DNA of 64,000 nucleotides from Roseibacillus persicicus (GCF_014651675.1 NZ_BMXI01000009.1:169879-233878), one strand, 5' to 3'. Positions 1-9,572 are shown, numbered from the stretch's first letter. A program made the numbers and translations. The notes: generated by a model not told the origin, from the letters alone.

Positions 1-49
1 GGGGGAGATCGTCCTCTTGTTTCATCCCGATTCTGCATAATATTACCTC

Positions 50-847
50 ATGAACTACATTGAACCTCATGCCCATATGGTCAGCCGCACGACAGCGGAT
101 TACCAAGCGATCGTCCAAGCCGGATGTGTCGCCCTCTGCGAGCCCGCCTTTTGGGCAGGATACGACAGGGCCTCGGTTGATGGCTTTCATGATTATTATC
201 GGCAACTGACGGAATATGAACCCGCGCGGGCGGCCAAATTTGGTCTGCCCCACTACACTTGGCTTTGCATCAATCCCAAGGAGGCGGAGGATGCTGGTTT
301 TGCCCGCGAGGTGATGGCGATCATCCCGGAATTCTTGGACAAGCCCAATGTGCTCGGGATAGGCGAGATTGGACTCAATAAGAACACTCGCAACGAGTTG
401 GCGATCTTCGAAGAGCATGTCGAAATCGCGAAGAAGTATGACCTGCCGATTTTGATTCATACCCCTCATTTGGAGGACAAGTTGAAGGGCACGAAGATGA
501 TTCTCGACGCCTTGAAAAATGCGCAGGTCGATCCCAATCGGGTGATCGTCGACCACGTCGAGGAGCACACTGCAGGACTGGTCTTGGATGCGGGCTTTTG
601 GGCGGGAATGACTCTCTACCCAGAGTCCAAGTGCACCGCTGCCCGTGCCATCGACATTTTGGAGACGTTCGGATTGGAAAAAATCTGGATGAACTCGGCC
701 TGTGACTGGGGGATTTCAGATCCTCTGGCGGTGATCAAATGCGCCGTCGAGATGCGCAAGCGGCAACATGCCCAGGCCATTATTGACAAGGTGATCTATG
801 AGAATCCCCACAAGTTTCTCAGTCAAAGCCCCAACTTCAAGCTCTAG
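50..847 (+). CDS. eboB: TatD-like metal-dependent hydrolase of the ebo cluster (EboB-like)
   Basis: A 265-residue TIM-barrel amidohydrolase-type protein. Visible metal ligands are the N-terminal HxH (EPHAHM, residues 5-10), a Glu in GIGEIGLNK near residue 107, His in ILIHTP near 137, His in VDHVEE near 168 and Asp in ACDWG near 219. These match the TatD layout, although TatD proper is a DNase and this branch is not known to be one. It precedes EboE and EboC, and in the ebo cluster such proteins act in moving a metabolite precursor towards the periplasm (shown for scytonemin in Nostoc); the exact reaction is unknown. Any eboA would lie left of the window. ATG start at 50. Confidence 0.85.
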   Translation: MNYIEPHAHMVSRTTADYQAIVQAGCVALCEPAFWAGYDRASVDGFHDYYRQLTEYEPARAAKFGLPHYTWLCINPKEAEDAGFAREVMAIIPEFLDKPNVLGIGEIGLNKNTRNELAIFEEHVEIAKKYDLPILIHTPHLEDKLKGTKMILDALKNAQVDPNRVIVDHVEEHTAGLVLDAGFWAGMTLYPESKCTAARAIDILETFGLEKIWMNSACDWGISDPLAVIKCAVEMRKRQHAQAIIDKVIYENPHKFLSQSPNFKL

Positions 848-929
848 CCCGAAGGAGGCAAACAAAGAGAACTCTCTCTCCATTGTTCCTCGGATTCCCG
901 CTTGCCCAGCGGGACCTCCGCTTTAGTCT

Positions 930-2099
930 TTGGCCGTGCGCTTCGACCAACATCACCTCGCCTATTGCACCAATATTCACCCTGCTGAAAGCTGGGCTGA
1001 CACTTTTCATGTCCTTGAAAGCGACGTATTGGCCGTTCGCGATCAGCTGCAGGAGAAAGGGGTGATCGAGGGGCCTTTTTCCATCGGATTGCGTTTGTCT
1101 GCTCGAGCGGCCAAAGAGCTGTTAGAGGGGGGAGGATTGGCGGATTTTGCGAGTTGGCTGGGGAAGACTCAGACCTATGTCTTCACCATCAACGGTTTTC
1201 CCTATGGGGACTTCCATGGCACCCGGGTGAAGGAGAAAGTCTATCAGCCGGACTGGACGACGGTCGAGCGCCTGAACTATACCAAACAACTTTTCGATAT
1301 CATCGCCGTGTTAGCTCCTGAGGATTGCGGGGGCTCGGTCTCCACCTTGCCGGGCTCGTTCAAGGAGTTTGGCGCTGACGAGGGGGTGATCTTCCGACAC
1401 TTGGAGGAGTGTGCTGTCTATATCGATGCTCTTGCTCAAAAGAGCGGAAAAGACCTTCATCTGGGATTGGAGCCGGAGCCTCTCGGTCACTTTGAGAACA
1501 CTGCGGAGACTCTCGCTTTCTTCGAACGATTTCTAGCCACCGTCAATGATGTCGATCTTGTGAAGCGAAGGATTGGTCTGAATTACGATTGCTGTCACTT
1601 CGCGCTGGAGTTCGACCAATGCCGCCCTTCGTTGGAGGCCTTCGACAAGGCGGGGATTCGTATTTCCAAAGTCCACCTTTCCTCAGCTCTCACATTTGAT
1701 CCGAACGATGCTGACTCTTTGGAATCTTTGAAGCGTTTCGACGAGCCGACTTATCTCCACCAGGTGATTGTCAGTGGCAAGGATGGGCTCAAGCGTGTGC
1801 GCGACCTTCCGGAGTTTTACCAGAATCTGGAATCCGGCGAGTGGACCCTGGATGGGCAAGATCAAGCGCGATGTCATTTCCATGTTCCGCTCTATTCGGA
1901 GGCGGCGGCCCCGTTGGGAACGACCCAATCCCATGCCGTCGATATGCTCGCTTACCGTCGGGAGCATCCCGATTTTTGCAATCACTTCGAGATTGAAACC
2001 TACACTTGGGGAGTTCTGCCAGATGGGCTGCAAAGCGATCTGACGAGCCAGATTGTGCGGGAGTTTCAGTGGGTGCTCAACACCGTGAGCTCGCAATGA
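930..2099 (+). CDS. eboE: EboE, sugar-phosphate isomerase/epimerase-like metabolite traffic protein
   Basis: A 389-residue TIM-barrel protein of the xylose-isomerase-like superfamily. The opening HHLAYCTNIHPAESW and the internal LGLEPEPLGHFENT, NYDCCHFALEFD and SKVHLSSAL segments supply the His, Glu and Asp residues expected for metal binding in this fold and are typical of EboE. The start is uncertain: TTG at 930 gives this length and GTG at 936 is as likely; neither has a strong ribosome binding site. The stop overlaps the eboC start (ATGA), so the two are translationally coupled. Role by family: part of the Ebo system for export of a small-molecule precursor, substrate unknown. Confidence 0.85.
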   Translation: MAVRFDQHHLAYCTNIHPAESWADTFHVLESDVLAVRDQLQEKGVIEGPFSIGLRLSARAAKELLEGGGLADFASWLGKTQTYVFTINGFPYGDFHGTRVKEKVYQPDWTTVERLNYTKQLFDIIAVLAPEDCGGSVSTLPGSFKEFGADEGVIFRHLEECAVYIDALAQKSGKDLHLGLEPEPLGHFENTAETLAFFERFLATVNDVDLVKRRIGLNYDCCHFALEFDQCRPSLEAFDKAGIRISKVHLSSALTFDPNDADSLESLKRFDEPTYLHQVIVSGKDGLKRVRDLPEFYQNLESGEWTLDGQDQARCHFHVPLYSEAAAPLGTTQSHAVDMLAYRREHPDFCNHFEIETYTWGVLPDGLQSDLTSQIVREFQWVLNTVSSQ

Positions 2100-3115
2100 G
2101 AAAGCAAACCATCATCGACCTTCTCGCGGCAGGTCGGGTCGCGAACCTTCCCTCTGTCGTTAGCAACGTATTGTTAGGCTGTGGACTGGGGATGTTTTTG
2201 CGGAACTTCGGACAAGATCCGGTTTTCCTTTTTCCCTGCTTGGCTGGGTGTTTTCTTTATGTAGGAGGATGCTTCTATAACGATTGGGCGGATCGCAAGT
2301 GGGATGCGGAGAATCGACCCGAGCGCGCCATCCCATCCCAGCGGTTGAAACCGCTGGCGATGTTGTTGGCATCTCTGGCTTTGATGTGCCTTGGGGTAGT
2401 TTGCGCCTTTGTAATTGGAACTGGGGCTCTCTTCATAGCGGGGTGGATCGTTGCATCCATCCTCGTCTACACTTGGATTCACAAGAAAACGGCCTGGGGA
2501 GTTCTCCCGATGGGACTTTGTCGAGCCTTGCTTTACCCTCTGGGTTTTGTGGCTCAAAAGTGGGACCCCAACTCGTGGTCGAATCACTTTCAGATACTAG
2601 GACTGAGAGAAGGGACCGAAGACAAGGCGGAGTTGGCCCCGAAAGGAATGTCCTACGATTCCGAGGTTTGGTTTCAGACTCAGACCGTTTCGATCTTCGC
2701 GGTCGGACTGCTTTTGTATGTGGCCGGACTTTCGCTTTTTGCGCGAGCGGAGTCCAAGCCCGTGGTGCCACAACTGAATCGCGTGTTGGGAATCTTGTTT
2801 ATGTCTCTGGTGGTGATCGGACACTCGCACTTTCTGGTCTTTGAATTTCCGGCTTGGAGCGCTCTTTCGTTGGTCCCGTTCTTGGTTCTTCTCATTACGG
2901 GAATTCTGGCCATGAAGAAATCGGTGGGAAAGGGAGTTTCGCTTCTTCTCGCCAACATTTGTCTTGTTGATTTCATCTTCGCGCTGCCGCTGGCGATTGG
3001 CTTTACACAATGGGATTTTGCACTGACCACCTCGCAAGCTTTGGTCTTTCCGCTGGTCTCTTTTGGCGGGTTTCTTCTGGCACTTCTGCTGCAGAAGATT
3101 GCTCCCGCTACCTAG
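2096..3115 (+). CDS. eboC: EboC, UbiA-like membrane prenyltransferase
   Basis: A polytopic membrane protein of about 339 residues with eight or nine hydrophobic segments. The UbiA-family first aspartate-rich motif is present as NDWADRKWDAENRPERAIPS near residues 60-80. The start is set at ATG 2096, which overlaps the EboE stop by four bases; an upstream in-frame extension to 2006 would run inside eboE and is not needed. In the ebo cluster this protein is the inner-membrane component. Its prenyl donor and acceptor are unknown. It ends the visible ebo block; eboD and eboF are not seen downstream. Confidence 0.85.
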   Translation: MRKQTIIDLLAAGRVANLPSVVSNVLLGCGLGMFLRNFGQDPVFLFPCLAGCFLYVGGCFYNDWADRKWDAENRPERAIPSQRLKPLAMLLASLALMCLGVVCAFVIGTGALFIAGWIVASILVYTWIHKKTAWGVLPMGLCRALLYPLGFVAQKWDPNSWSNHFQILGLREGTEDKAELAPKGMSYDSEVWFQTQTVSIFAVGLLLYVAGLSLFARAESKPVVPQLNRVLGILFMSLVVIGHSHFLVFEFPAWSALSLVPFLVLLITGILAMKKSVGKGVSLLLANICLVDFIFALPLAIGFTQWDFALTTSQALVFPLVSFGGFLLALLLQKIAPAT

Positions 3116-3170
3116 GTGAGCGCTTTTTGCTGAAATATTTTGGAGAGGGGCTATCGTGTTGCGATAGGCC

Positions 3171-4442
3171 ATGAAGATTTCTTTGCTGCTCCTTACCGTT
3201 CTTCTCTTTTCCCCGTCGCTTCAGGCGATTCCCAATTCGGTCTTTGGCGGAATCGCGAATGTGGAGAGTCCGTTCAATGGGCGAGATTTGACCGATTCTT
3301 TGATTGCGGCAGCCGCCGGTGGGGTGGGGGAGTTGCCCGGGGAATGGCAGGACGAGGCCTCGGTTCCGGGGACGCGTTCGGCCTATCTGTTGGCGCGGCC
3401 GAAGGTCTTTGGTCAAGAGGCTTTGCTCGTGAGAGGTCTCTGGCGGAAAGAGAAGCTGGAGGAAATTCAGATCACCTTTAATGATGCGGGATCCTATTTT
3501 GGCTACTTCAGCGAGGAAGCTCCTGAGAACTTGAGTGCTCGAGCTAAAGTGGATTTTTTCCGCGAGAAAATGGCTCTCCGCCAACAAGAATTCGCGGAAC
3601 TTCATGAGAAGAGCTACGAGTCGATTCGAGAGCAGTTGGAGCAGCGGGGGACGGGACGAACTCGCGAGATACGCTTTGGGAAGAGTCGGTCGATTCGTGC
3701 CGAGGTGGAGCAGTTCGAGTGGGATGGGGTGACTGCACGACTCTTTCATGGCAAGGACCGGTTGGTGCGAGTGTCTCTGTCGTCGAGTGAATCATTGCCC
3801 GAGACCTGGATGGACCGCGAGGTGGCCGAGCTCGATAGCCGGGCCTACTCCAACTGGTTAAAGGACCGAGTGGAGAAAAAGCAAAACGGTGATCTGCTTC
3901 TCTCGGAACTCGCGGTGGTTCCCCAAGGATATCGACCTTATTGTGGTCTCAATACCCTCGTGATGTCAGGGCGTTACCTGGGACTTCATCTGGACGAGGA
4001 CTGGTTGGCTTGTGCTGGTCAGTTCCAGAACACCGGCTCGGCGGCGGGCTCCCAGATGCTTTCACTCTATAATTCTGTGGCCAGCGAAGCGGGGCTGAAA
4101 ATGAAGCGCTTGAATCGCTTCGATACTGCCATGGTCAAGCGCAGCTTGCGCGAGGGCCTGCCGGTAATCGTTTGGCGTCGTTGGGATCGGGAGCGTGACC
4201 AATTGCACTCTTCCATCACTCGGCAGGTCGCGTCGGGGGCAGAGGCCGACTGGGGACCCATTGAACCTTCCGCTTTGCCTACCGAAAAGGCACCCCTCCA
4301 TGCTTCTGTGATTGTCGGCTTCAATGACGAACGGGAGGAATTTCTCTTTTTGGAAAGTTGGGCTGGGCTTGAAACGCCCCGACGAATGCTGGTTCGCGAA
4401 CTAGATTCCACTGCCTACCTGACTTTTTGTTTTCAGAAATAA
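3171..4442 (+). CDS. Secreted papain-like (C39-type) cysteine peptidase-like protein
   Basis: A 423-residue protein with a clear Sec signal peptide (hydrophobic residues 3-17, cleavage after SLQA). The C-terminal third has the C39-like arrangement: Cys in YRPYCGLNT near residue 258, then His in LHASVIVGF near 376, followed by LESW. The middle (residues 100-230) is charged and may be helical. The likely role is a periplasmic or secreted peptidase, or a non-catalytic relative; substrate unknown. It is convergent with the next gene, with only seven bases between stops, and lies 55 bases after eboC, so read-through from ebo transcription is possible. Confidence 0.7.
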   Translation: MKISLLLLTVLLFSPSLQAIPNSVFGGIANVESPFNGRDLTDSLIAAAAGGVGELPGEWQDEASVPGTRSAYLLARPKVFGQEALLVRGLWRKEKLEEIQITFNDAGSYFGYFSEEAPENLSARAKVDFFREKMALRQQEFAELHEKSYESIREQLEQRGTGRTREIRFGKSRSIRAEVEQFEWDGVTARLFHGKDRLVRVSLSSSESLPETWMDREVAELDSRAYSNWLKDRVEKKQNGDLLLSELAVVPQGYRPYCGLNTLVMSGRYLGLHLDEDWLACAGQFQNTGSAAGSQMLSLYNSVASEAGLKMKRLNRFDTAMVKRSLREGLPVIVWRRWDRERDQLHSSITRQVASGAEADWGPIEPSALPTEKAPLHASVIVGFNDEREEFLFLESWAGLETPRRMLVRELDSTAYLTFCFQK

Positions 4443-4449
4443 GGTTGGC

Positions 4450-5382
4450 TTATTCTTTCCTGAAACGAATCGAGAGTCCCTTTGGTTTCCAAAACTTGGC
4501 CAACCGCTCTTCCAAATCATTGGCGATGATGGGAGGGGGATTCGTTTGGATCCTTGGATTGGTTAGTTTTTCAGTGAGGTAGTTGGAGAGTTCGTTTCTC
4601 CGTTCCGGGCCTCCTTCAAGATGGTAGTGGATCAGGAGAAGCGCCGTTGCATACGGGCGGTATCGCTCGTTTGCATCCATTGTATTGTTGGACCGAATCC
4701 ATTCCCGTGAAGTCAGGGAGGTGAGAGCCTGCAGAGATGGGAGTTCGAGGATGGGGAATCGTTCGACAGGATAGAATTTGCGAATGTGCTGTGGGATTCG
4801 TCTCGTGCTCTCTGAAAAGTTGAAAGCCCCCTTGCCGAGATGACTACAGGAAAAATATTCGGCGAGTCCCTCGGAAAGCCAAGGGGGAAGGTTGTGGTAG
4901 CGGTGCATTGCGAGATGGCAGAGCTCGTGCACCAATAGGTCTCCGTCAGGTCCGATGCGTAGTCTTGTGGCCCGGGCCTGTGGCGGGTTAAGGAGCAAGT
5001 CGCCACGGATCAAGACCGTGGCTTGCCTTCCGTGATAGAAACCTGCCGCTCCAATTGGCCCTCCACGAGCAACAAAACTGGTCTCGTCTTTGCAGATTCT
5101 AATCTCTGCTTTACCTCCCTTTGGCGGGGCCCAGAGGGGAAGGGGCAGTTGACGAAAAAGGAGAGGAACGCTTTCAGCAACGCGAGCGAGATCGTTGAGA
5201 TGGGGGCGAGAGACCTCTCCCTCCCAGCTCATCAGGTAGTGGGCTGTTTCCCAAGCTTGCACACCTTCCTTGTCAGGCAACTGCTTCAAGGCGGGTTGAG
5301 GCGCTTGCAATCGGATCGGCCACTTTTCCTGAGCTGTTAGAGTCACGGCGGTGAGAAAAAAGAAGGCAAGGATTGCTGGCAC
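4450..5382 (-). CDS. Secreted gluzincin metallopeptidase-like protein (peptidase MA-like)
   Basis: A 310-residue protein with an N-terminal signal peptide (hydrophobic residues 2-17, TAQE cleavage region). The zinc site HELCHLAMH is near residue 153, and the third ligand is the Glu of LSEGLAEYFS about 20 residues later. This HExxH plus downstream Glu matches peptidase-MA-like proteins that act outside the cytoplasm. The C-terminus (about 230-310) has no recognised motif. It is convergent with the C39-like gene. Substrate unknown. Confidence 0.75.
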   Translation of the reverse strand: MPAILAFFFLTAVTLTAQEKWPIRLQAPQPALKQLPDKEGVQAWETAHYLMSWEGEVSRPHLNDLARVAESVPLLFRQLPLPLWAPPKGGKAEIRICKDETSFVARGGPIGAAGFYHGRQATVLIRGDLLLNPPQARATRLRIGPDGDLLVHELCHLAMHRYHNLPPWLSEGLAEYFSCSHLGKGAFNFSESTRRIPQHIRKFYPVERFPILELPSLQALTSLTSREWIRSNNTMDANERYRPYATALLLIHYHLEGGPERRNELSNYLTEKLTNPRIQTNPPPIIANDLEERLAKFWKPKGLSIRFRKE

Positions 5383-5554
5383 GTAGCCAATTTACATCAA
5401 GAAGTCTCCATTGAAAATTCGCCATTTTCTCCTCTTCTCCCAGAGGGAACACACGAAAAAAAAGATGAAAATAATCTGAATAAAAGAATCCCGAAATTTC
5501 TGCGACTCCCCATTCAAACGGTTGTTTGATCCTCTGCAACCAAAGCAAATAAAG

Positions 5555-5857
5555 ATGAACAAATACCAAACTATAATCGCTATCGCAGTCTCCGGAATCT
5601 TGAGTGCAAGTGCACAAGCCCGGCATGACGACAAGGACGTTCGCCGCCACGACAACCGTTCAACGAACAAGGTAGTGGTGCAAAAAACAATCCATCACGG
5701 AAGCCATGGATACCGGGTGCAAAACAGCAAGAAGGTGGTCAAGTTGCCTCGCAACCACCGCCGGGTATCCCATCGTGGAAAAACCTACTATGTTGTGGGA
5801 GGGGTCTGTTATCAGGCTGTCCGATCCGGCTTCATCGTGGTGAAGAAGCCATGGTAG
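5555..5857 (+). CDS. Small secreted basic protein, DUF6515-like
   Basis: About 100 residues from ATG 5555 (MNKYQTII), which begins a typical signal peptide ending near ASAQA. An upstream extension to 5522 reads leader DNA and is rejected. The mature part is rich in His, Arg and Lys and ends in a compact hydrophobic domain (HRGKTYYVVGGVCYQ...FIVVKKPW), a pattern seen in DUF6515-type exported proteins of unknown role. It stands alone and is followed by a good terminator. Confidence 0.65.
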   Translation: MNKYQTIIAIAVSGILSASAQARHDDKDVRRHDNRSTNKVVVQKTIHHGSHGYRVQNSKKVVKLPRNHRRVSHRGKTYYVVGGVCYQAVRSGFIVVKKPW

Positions 5858-5898
5858 ATTGGGATTTCCAGCTAGCTGGAGAACTTCTTTCCGTATCC

Positions 5899-5930
5899 CA
5901 CCCGGTTCCGCGTTGCGAAGCCGGGTTTTT
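5899..5930 (+). terminator. Rho-independent terminator
   Basis: ACCCGG (5900-5905) pairs with CCGGGT (5921-5926), with further imperfect pairing inside the loop, followed by a T run. It lies 42 bases after the small secreted protein gene. Confidence 0.75.
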
Positions 5931-6165
5931 CTTCGTTGGTGGTTGAAGGAGAGTTTTTCGCTCTCGTTGAGGTAGGTTTAACTGTCTAATCCTCAGTTTT
6001 TAAGGGGTGTTTTGGCGAAGCGTCCGAGGGGAGGAGCTTTGATTTTGAAAAACTCCTGTTCCTTGCAGTTTCGGATTGCATCGGGGTGCATTCTACGCTT
6101 TCTTCCGTCCTCCCCGCACAAAGGGCAGGCTGGCAATTCCGCTGGCTTGAAGCGTACGACTCAAG

Positions 6166-6465
6166 ATGAGCGAAGTAAAAGATAACAAAGCAGCTGCGAA
6201 AGCAAAGATCCTGGCGGAAGCCGTGGATACCTCTTCCTACAAGCAACACGAGAACGATACTGGTAGCGCCGACTTCCAGATTGCAGTTCTTACTGGCCGC
6301 ATTCGCGAGCTGACCGAGCACCTCAAGTCCCATCAAAAGGACCACTCGTCCCGCCGTGGCCTTCTCAAGATGGTGGCCAAGCGCCGGAAGCTGCTCGACT
6401 ACCTCCGGGCGAAGTCCGAGGACCGCTATCAAGCCTGCCTCAAAGGCTTGTCACTGCGCCGCTAA
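6166..6465 (+). CDS. rpsO: 30S ribosomal protein S15
   Basis: A 99-residue S15 with the family core ([43 protein letters not shown]). It binds 16S rRNA in the platform of the small subunit. The N-terminus is about ten residues longer than the 89-residue E. coli protein. It lies upstream of pnp in the same order as in many bacteria, but a terminator separates the two here. The leader (5934-6165) is about 230 bases and has no gene; I did not find a clear S15 autoregulatory pseudoknot by eye. Confidence 0.97.
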   Translation: MSEVKDNKAAAKAKILAEAVDTSSYKQHENDTGSADFQIAVLTGRIRELTEHLKSHQKDHSSRRGLLKMVAKRRKLLDYLRAKSEDRYQACLKGLSLRR

Positions 6466-6475
6466 CCCCTTTCAG

Positions 6476-6511
6476 AACGGCTCCGATTCAATCAATCGGG
6501 GCCGTTTCTTT
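6476..6511 (+). terminator. Rho-independent terminator between rpsO and pnp
   Basis: A 13-bp stem, AACGGCTCCGATT with AATCGGGGCCGTT (one G-T pair), four-base loop, then TCTTTT. It lies 10 bases after the rpsO stop and 60 before pnp, so pnp either has its own promoter or depends on partial read-through. Confidence 0.85.
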
Positions 6512-6571
6512 TGGCACCAAATTCATGGGCGAGCCGTTGGGCTCGCCTGTTTGATTTCGGCGGCCTTCTGA

Positions 6572-8785
6572 ATGACGAACGAAAACAAGAAGATGAACAT
6601 AGAAAAAATTGAAATTCCGGTGGGTGAGAATCCCATGATTATCGAAACCGGAAAACTGGCCAAGTTGGCCGATGGCGCGGTTACCGTGCAATGTGGCGAG
6701 ACCGTAATCCTGGTCACCGCTGTATCCCAAACCAAAGTGCGTGCCGGGCAGACCTGGTTCCCACTTTCCGTTGAATATAAGGAAAAGGCCTCCGCTGCGG
6801 GCGTCTTTCCTGGTGGCTACTTCAAGCGTGAAGGCCGCCCTACTGAGAAGGAGATTCTCACTTGCCGCATGACTGACCGTCCGCTGCGCCCCCTTTTCCC
6901 AAAGGGTTATCTCTACGACACCCAGATTGTCGCCCTTCTGCTCTCCGCCGACGGCATCAATGACGCCGACGTTTTGAGCATGAACGGTGCCTCTGCCGCT
7001 CTCAGCCTTTCCGACATTCCTTTCGCTGGCCCTATCGGTGCCGTGCGCGTGGGCCGTGTGAATGGTGAGTTCGTCATCAACCCGACTCACGAGACTCGCG
7101 AAGAAAGCGACCTCGACCTGGTCTACGTTGGTAACAAGACCGACGTCATCATGATCGAAGGGGCTGCCAACGAAATTCCTGAAGAGGACTTCAAAGCCGC
7201 TCTTCGTTTTGCCCAAGAAGCAGTCACCAAGATTGTGGCTGCTATCGAAGAGCTCACCGCCAAGGCTGGTAAGGCCAAGCGCGAATACGAAGTCTGCGTT
7301 GCAAAAGAAGACCTCCTCGAGATTGGCTACCGCGTTGCCGGTGACCGTATCGAAGACGCCATCTACGCCGCCTCCAAGGTTGAGCGCGGTAAGAAAGTAG
7401 GAGCCCTTCGCGACGAAGTGGAAGCTGCCATCAAGGCCGAGCATCCCGAAGTGACCGAGTTCGAAATCGAGCAGGTCTTCGAATACATTCAGAAGAAAGC
7501 GTTCCGAATTTCCATCATGGAAAAAGGTCTTCGCGCCGACGGCCGCAAGCCGGAAGACCTTCGTCCTCTCTTCGGTGAGGTCGGCAGCCTTCCTCAGGTT
7601 CACGGTTCTGCCATCTTTGCCCGTGGTGAGACCATGGCAATGGGCATCGCGACCCTGGCTCCTGGTGACGAGCGCCAGTATCTCGACAACTACGCCGGTG
7701 GCGAAAGCGAGAAGCGCTTCATCCTGCACTACAACTTCCCTCCTTTCTCCGTGGGCGAAACTGGCCGCATGGGTGGTCTCAACCGTCGCGAGATTGGTCA
7801 CGGCGCGCTCGCCGAGCGTTCCATCGTTCCCGTCCTTCCCGACGAGGACGACTTCCCATACGCCATGCGTGTGAGTTCCGAGGTCATGGAGTCCAATGGC
7901 TCGACCTCGATGGCAACCGTTTGTGCGGGCGTCATGAGCCTTCTCGACGCGGGTGTTCCTCTCAAGCGTCCCGTAGCAGGCATTTCTGTCGGCCTCGTGA
8001 CCGAGACCACCGAAGACGGAGCAATCCAGCAGTACAAGACCCTCCTCGACATCATCGGCAGCGAGGACTTCTACGGCGATATGGACTTCAAACTTTGTGG
8101 TTCCGAAGCCGGCGTTACTGGTTACCAGCTCGACCTCAAGCTTCCCGGTCTGCCTCTAAGCATCTTGGAAGAAGCCATCGACCAAGCAATTGGTGGACGT
8201 GGACTTGTTCTGGCGAAAATGGCGGAAAGCATCAGCGCTCCTGGTGAGCTTGCTGAGAACGCGCCTCGCATCGAGTCCATCAAGATCGACCCCGATCGGA
8301 TTGGCGAACTCATTGGACCTGGCGGAAAGAACATCAAGGGCATTCAGGCCGAGTCTGGCGCCGACCTCAGCATCGAGGACGACGGCACCGTCCGCATCTA
8401 CGCGAGCAAGGGCGAAAGCCTCCAGCGCGCGAAGGAAATGGTCGAGCGCATGTTCAAGGAAATCGAAGTGGGCGAGATTTATACCGGCCGCATCGTTTCC
8501 ACCAAGGACTTCGGAGCGTTCATGGAAGTGTTGCCCGGCAAGGACGGTCTTATTCATATCTCCGAGCTTGCTGAGAAGCGTGTCGACAAGACCGAGGACG
8601 TTTGCAAGGTGGGCGACATCGTCACAGCCAAGTGTATCGGCATCGACGACAAGCGTCGCGTGAAGATGTCCATCAAGGCTGCTCTTCGTGACGGGAAGGG
8701 AAGCGCTCCCACCAAGGAGCAGTCCCAGCCTTCCAAGCCAGCTGGAGATATCCCCGCTGATGAAGAGACTTTCACCCTAGGTTAA
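6572..8785 (+). CDS. pnp: Polyribonucleotide nucleotidyltransferase (PNPase)
   Basis: A 737-residue phosphorolytic 3'-5' exoribonuclease of the RNA degradosome type. Domains in order: RNase PH-1 (about 10-150), helical linker (about 210-300), RNase PH-2 (about 320-540, with GLRADGR and the SMATVCAG active-site region), KH (about 565-620, IGELIGPGGKNIKGIQ) and S1 (about 630-705, GRIVSTKDFGAFMEVLPGKDGLIHISEL). Length is normal. The start is ATG 6572; ATG 6593 (MNIEKIEIPVG) is a possible alternative that would remove seven residues not typical of the family. Confidence 0.97.
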   Translation: MTNENKKMNIEKIEIPVGENPMIIETGKLAKLADGAVTVQCGETVILVTAVSQTKVRAGQTWFPLSVEYKEKASAAGVFPGGYFKREGRPTEKEILTCRMTDRPLRPLFPKGYLYDTQIVALLLSADGINDADVLSMNGASAALSLSDIPFAGPIGAVRVGRVNGEFVINPTHETREESDLDLVYVGNKTDVIMIEGAANEIPEEDFKAALRFAQEAVTKIVAAIEELTAKAGKAKREYEVCVAKEDLLEIGYRVAGDRIEDAIYAASKVERGKKVGALRDEVEAAIKAEHPEVTEFEIEQVFEYIQKKAFRISIMEKGLRADGRKPEDLRPLFGEVGSLPQVHGSAIFARGETMAMGIATLAPGDERQYLDNYAGGESEKRFILHYNFPPFSVGETGRMGGLNRREIGHGALAERSIVPVLPDEDDFPYAMRVSSEVMESNGSTSMATVCAGVMSLLDAGVPLKRPVAGISVGLVTETTEDGAIQQYKTLLDIIGSEDFYGDMDFKLCGSEAGVTGYQLDLKLPGLPLSILEEAIDQAIGGRGLVLAKMAESISAPGELAENAPRIESIKIDPDRIGELIGPGGKNIKGIQAESGADLSIEDDGTVRIYASKGESLQRAKEMVERMFKEIEVGEIYTGRIVSTKDFGAFMEVLPGKDGLIHISELAEKRVDKTEDVCKVGDIVTAKCIGIDDKRRVKMSIKAALRDGKGSAPTKEQSQPSKPAGDIPADEETFTLG

Positions 8786-8810
8786 TTCTCTCTGTTCAAT
8801 CGAATTTTCA

Positions 8811-8845
8811 AAAGCGGCTTCTCGAAAGAGGAGCCGCTTTTTTTC
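8811..8845 (+). terminator. Rho-independent terminator after pnp
   Basis: Stem AAAGCGGCTTCTC / GAGGAGCCGCTTT with a GAAA loop and a run of seven or more T. It lies 25 bases after the pnp stop. Confidence 0.9.
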
Positions 8846-8979
8846 GGGCCTCGTGAGAGCTCCTGTGCCGAAAAGTTTTCTGACGGGGTCGACTCGCTGG
8901 ACCTCTCGACTCCTGCACCGCTGGAAATGTCCTTGCTCTTTCTTGTTCCCATTCGGTGCGGAGATACCCTCCGCAATTC

Positions 8980-9555
8980 ATGCCCGCAGAATATCACCAA
9001 ACCCAAGTCGGCTCGGATCGCTTTTGGCTCATGAACCTCGATCACCCGGCTGTTGAACAGAAAGTGATGGCTGAGATGGAGGCAGGGGTGGAGGTCTACT
9101 ATGACCGTCGTTGGGGAGCCACCGCTGTGCTCACAGACTGGCTGGCGCAAAACCTTTCGCTCGTCACCGACCAGAACATTCTCATCCTTGGTGCCGGAGT
9201 TGGAGCCGAAACTCTTCTGTTAGGTAATTATGGAAAGCATGTCTGGCTCAATGACCTTGCTCCTACCGCACTGGAGCTTTGTGCGGAACAGATGACCCGC
9301 AACAAGCTGTCAAATTTCACCCTATTGGAAGGGCGATACGAACAACTCAATCTACCCAAGGTCGACCTCGTGGTTGGGAGTTTTCTCATTTACAACGATG
9401 AGACTCATGCCGCGATGGAGAACTTTCTCCGCAAGCACGAAGGCCGGGTCATTTTGGTCAACGAACGCCTCGCCCCATTTCCCAAATTTCTTAAGAACCA
9501 CGACCACGAAATTGTCTTTGAAGACGAATCCGGTGCGGTCGGGGTTCTTTGTTAG
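8980..9555 (+). CDS. Class I SAM-dependent methyltransferase
   Basis: About 191 residues from ATG 8980 (MPAEYHQ); a GTG at 8956 would add eight residues. The Rossmann SAM-binding motif I is ILILGAGVGAETLLLG near residues 70-85, with acidic WLNDLAP following and a motif IV-like VDLVVGSFLIYND near 130. The pattern resembles the FAM86/METTL lysine methyltransferase-like group, but the substrate cannot be told. It is convergent with the M16 peptidase, 17 bases apart. Confidence 0.75.
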   Translation: MPAEYHQTQVGSDRFWLMNLDHPAVEQKVMAEMEAGVEVYYDRRWGATAVLTDWLAQNLSLVTDQNILILGAGVGAETLLLGNYGKHVWLNDLAPTALELCAEQMTRNKLSNFTLLEGRYEQLNLPKVDLVVGSFLIYNDETHAAMENFLRKHEGRVILVNERLAPFPKFLKNHDHEIVFEDESGAVGVLC

Positions 9556-9572
9556 AAGTTGTCCAGCAGCGT

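Noticed and set aside
883..1065. 60-residue plus-strand frame before eboE
   Set aside because: Overlaps the eboE start in another frame and has no recognisable features.
2284..3172. Several overlapping frames on both strands inside eboC
   Set aside because: All are shadows of the membrane protein gene; the UbiA motif is only in the eboC frame.
6488..7801. 437-residue minus-strand open frame
   Set aside because: Lies fully antisense to pnp, which has all PNPase motifs; its composition mirrors the GC-rich third codon positions of pnp.
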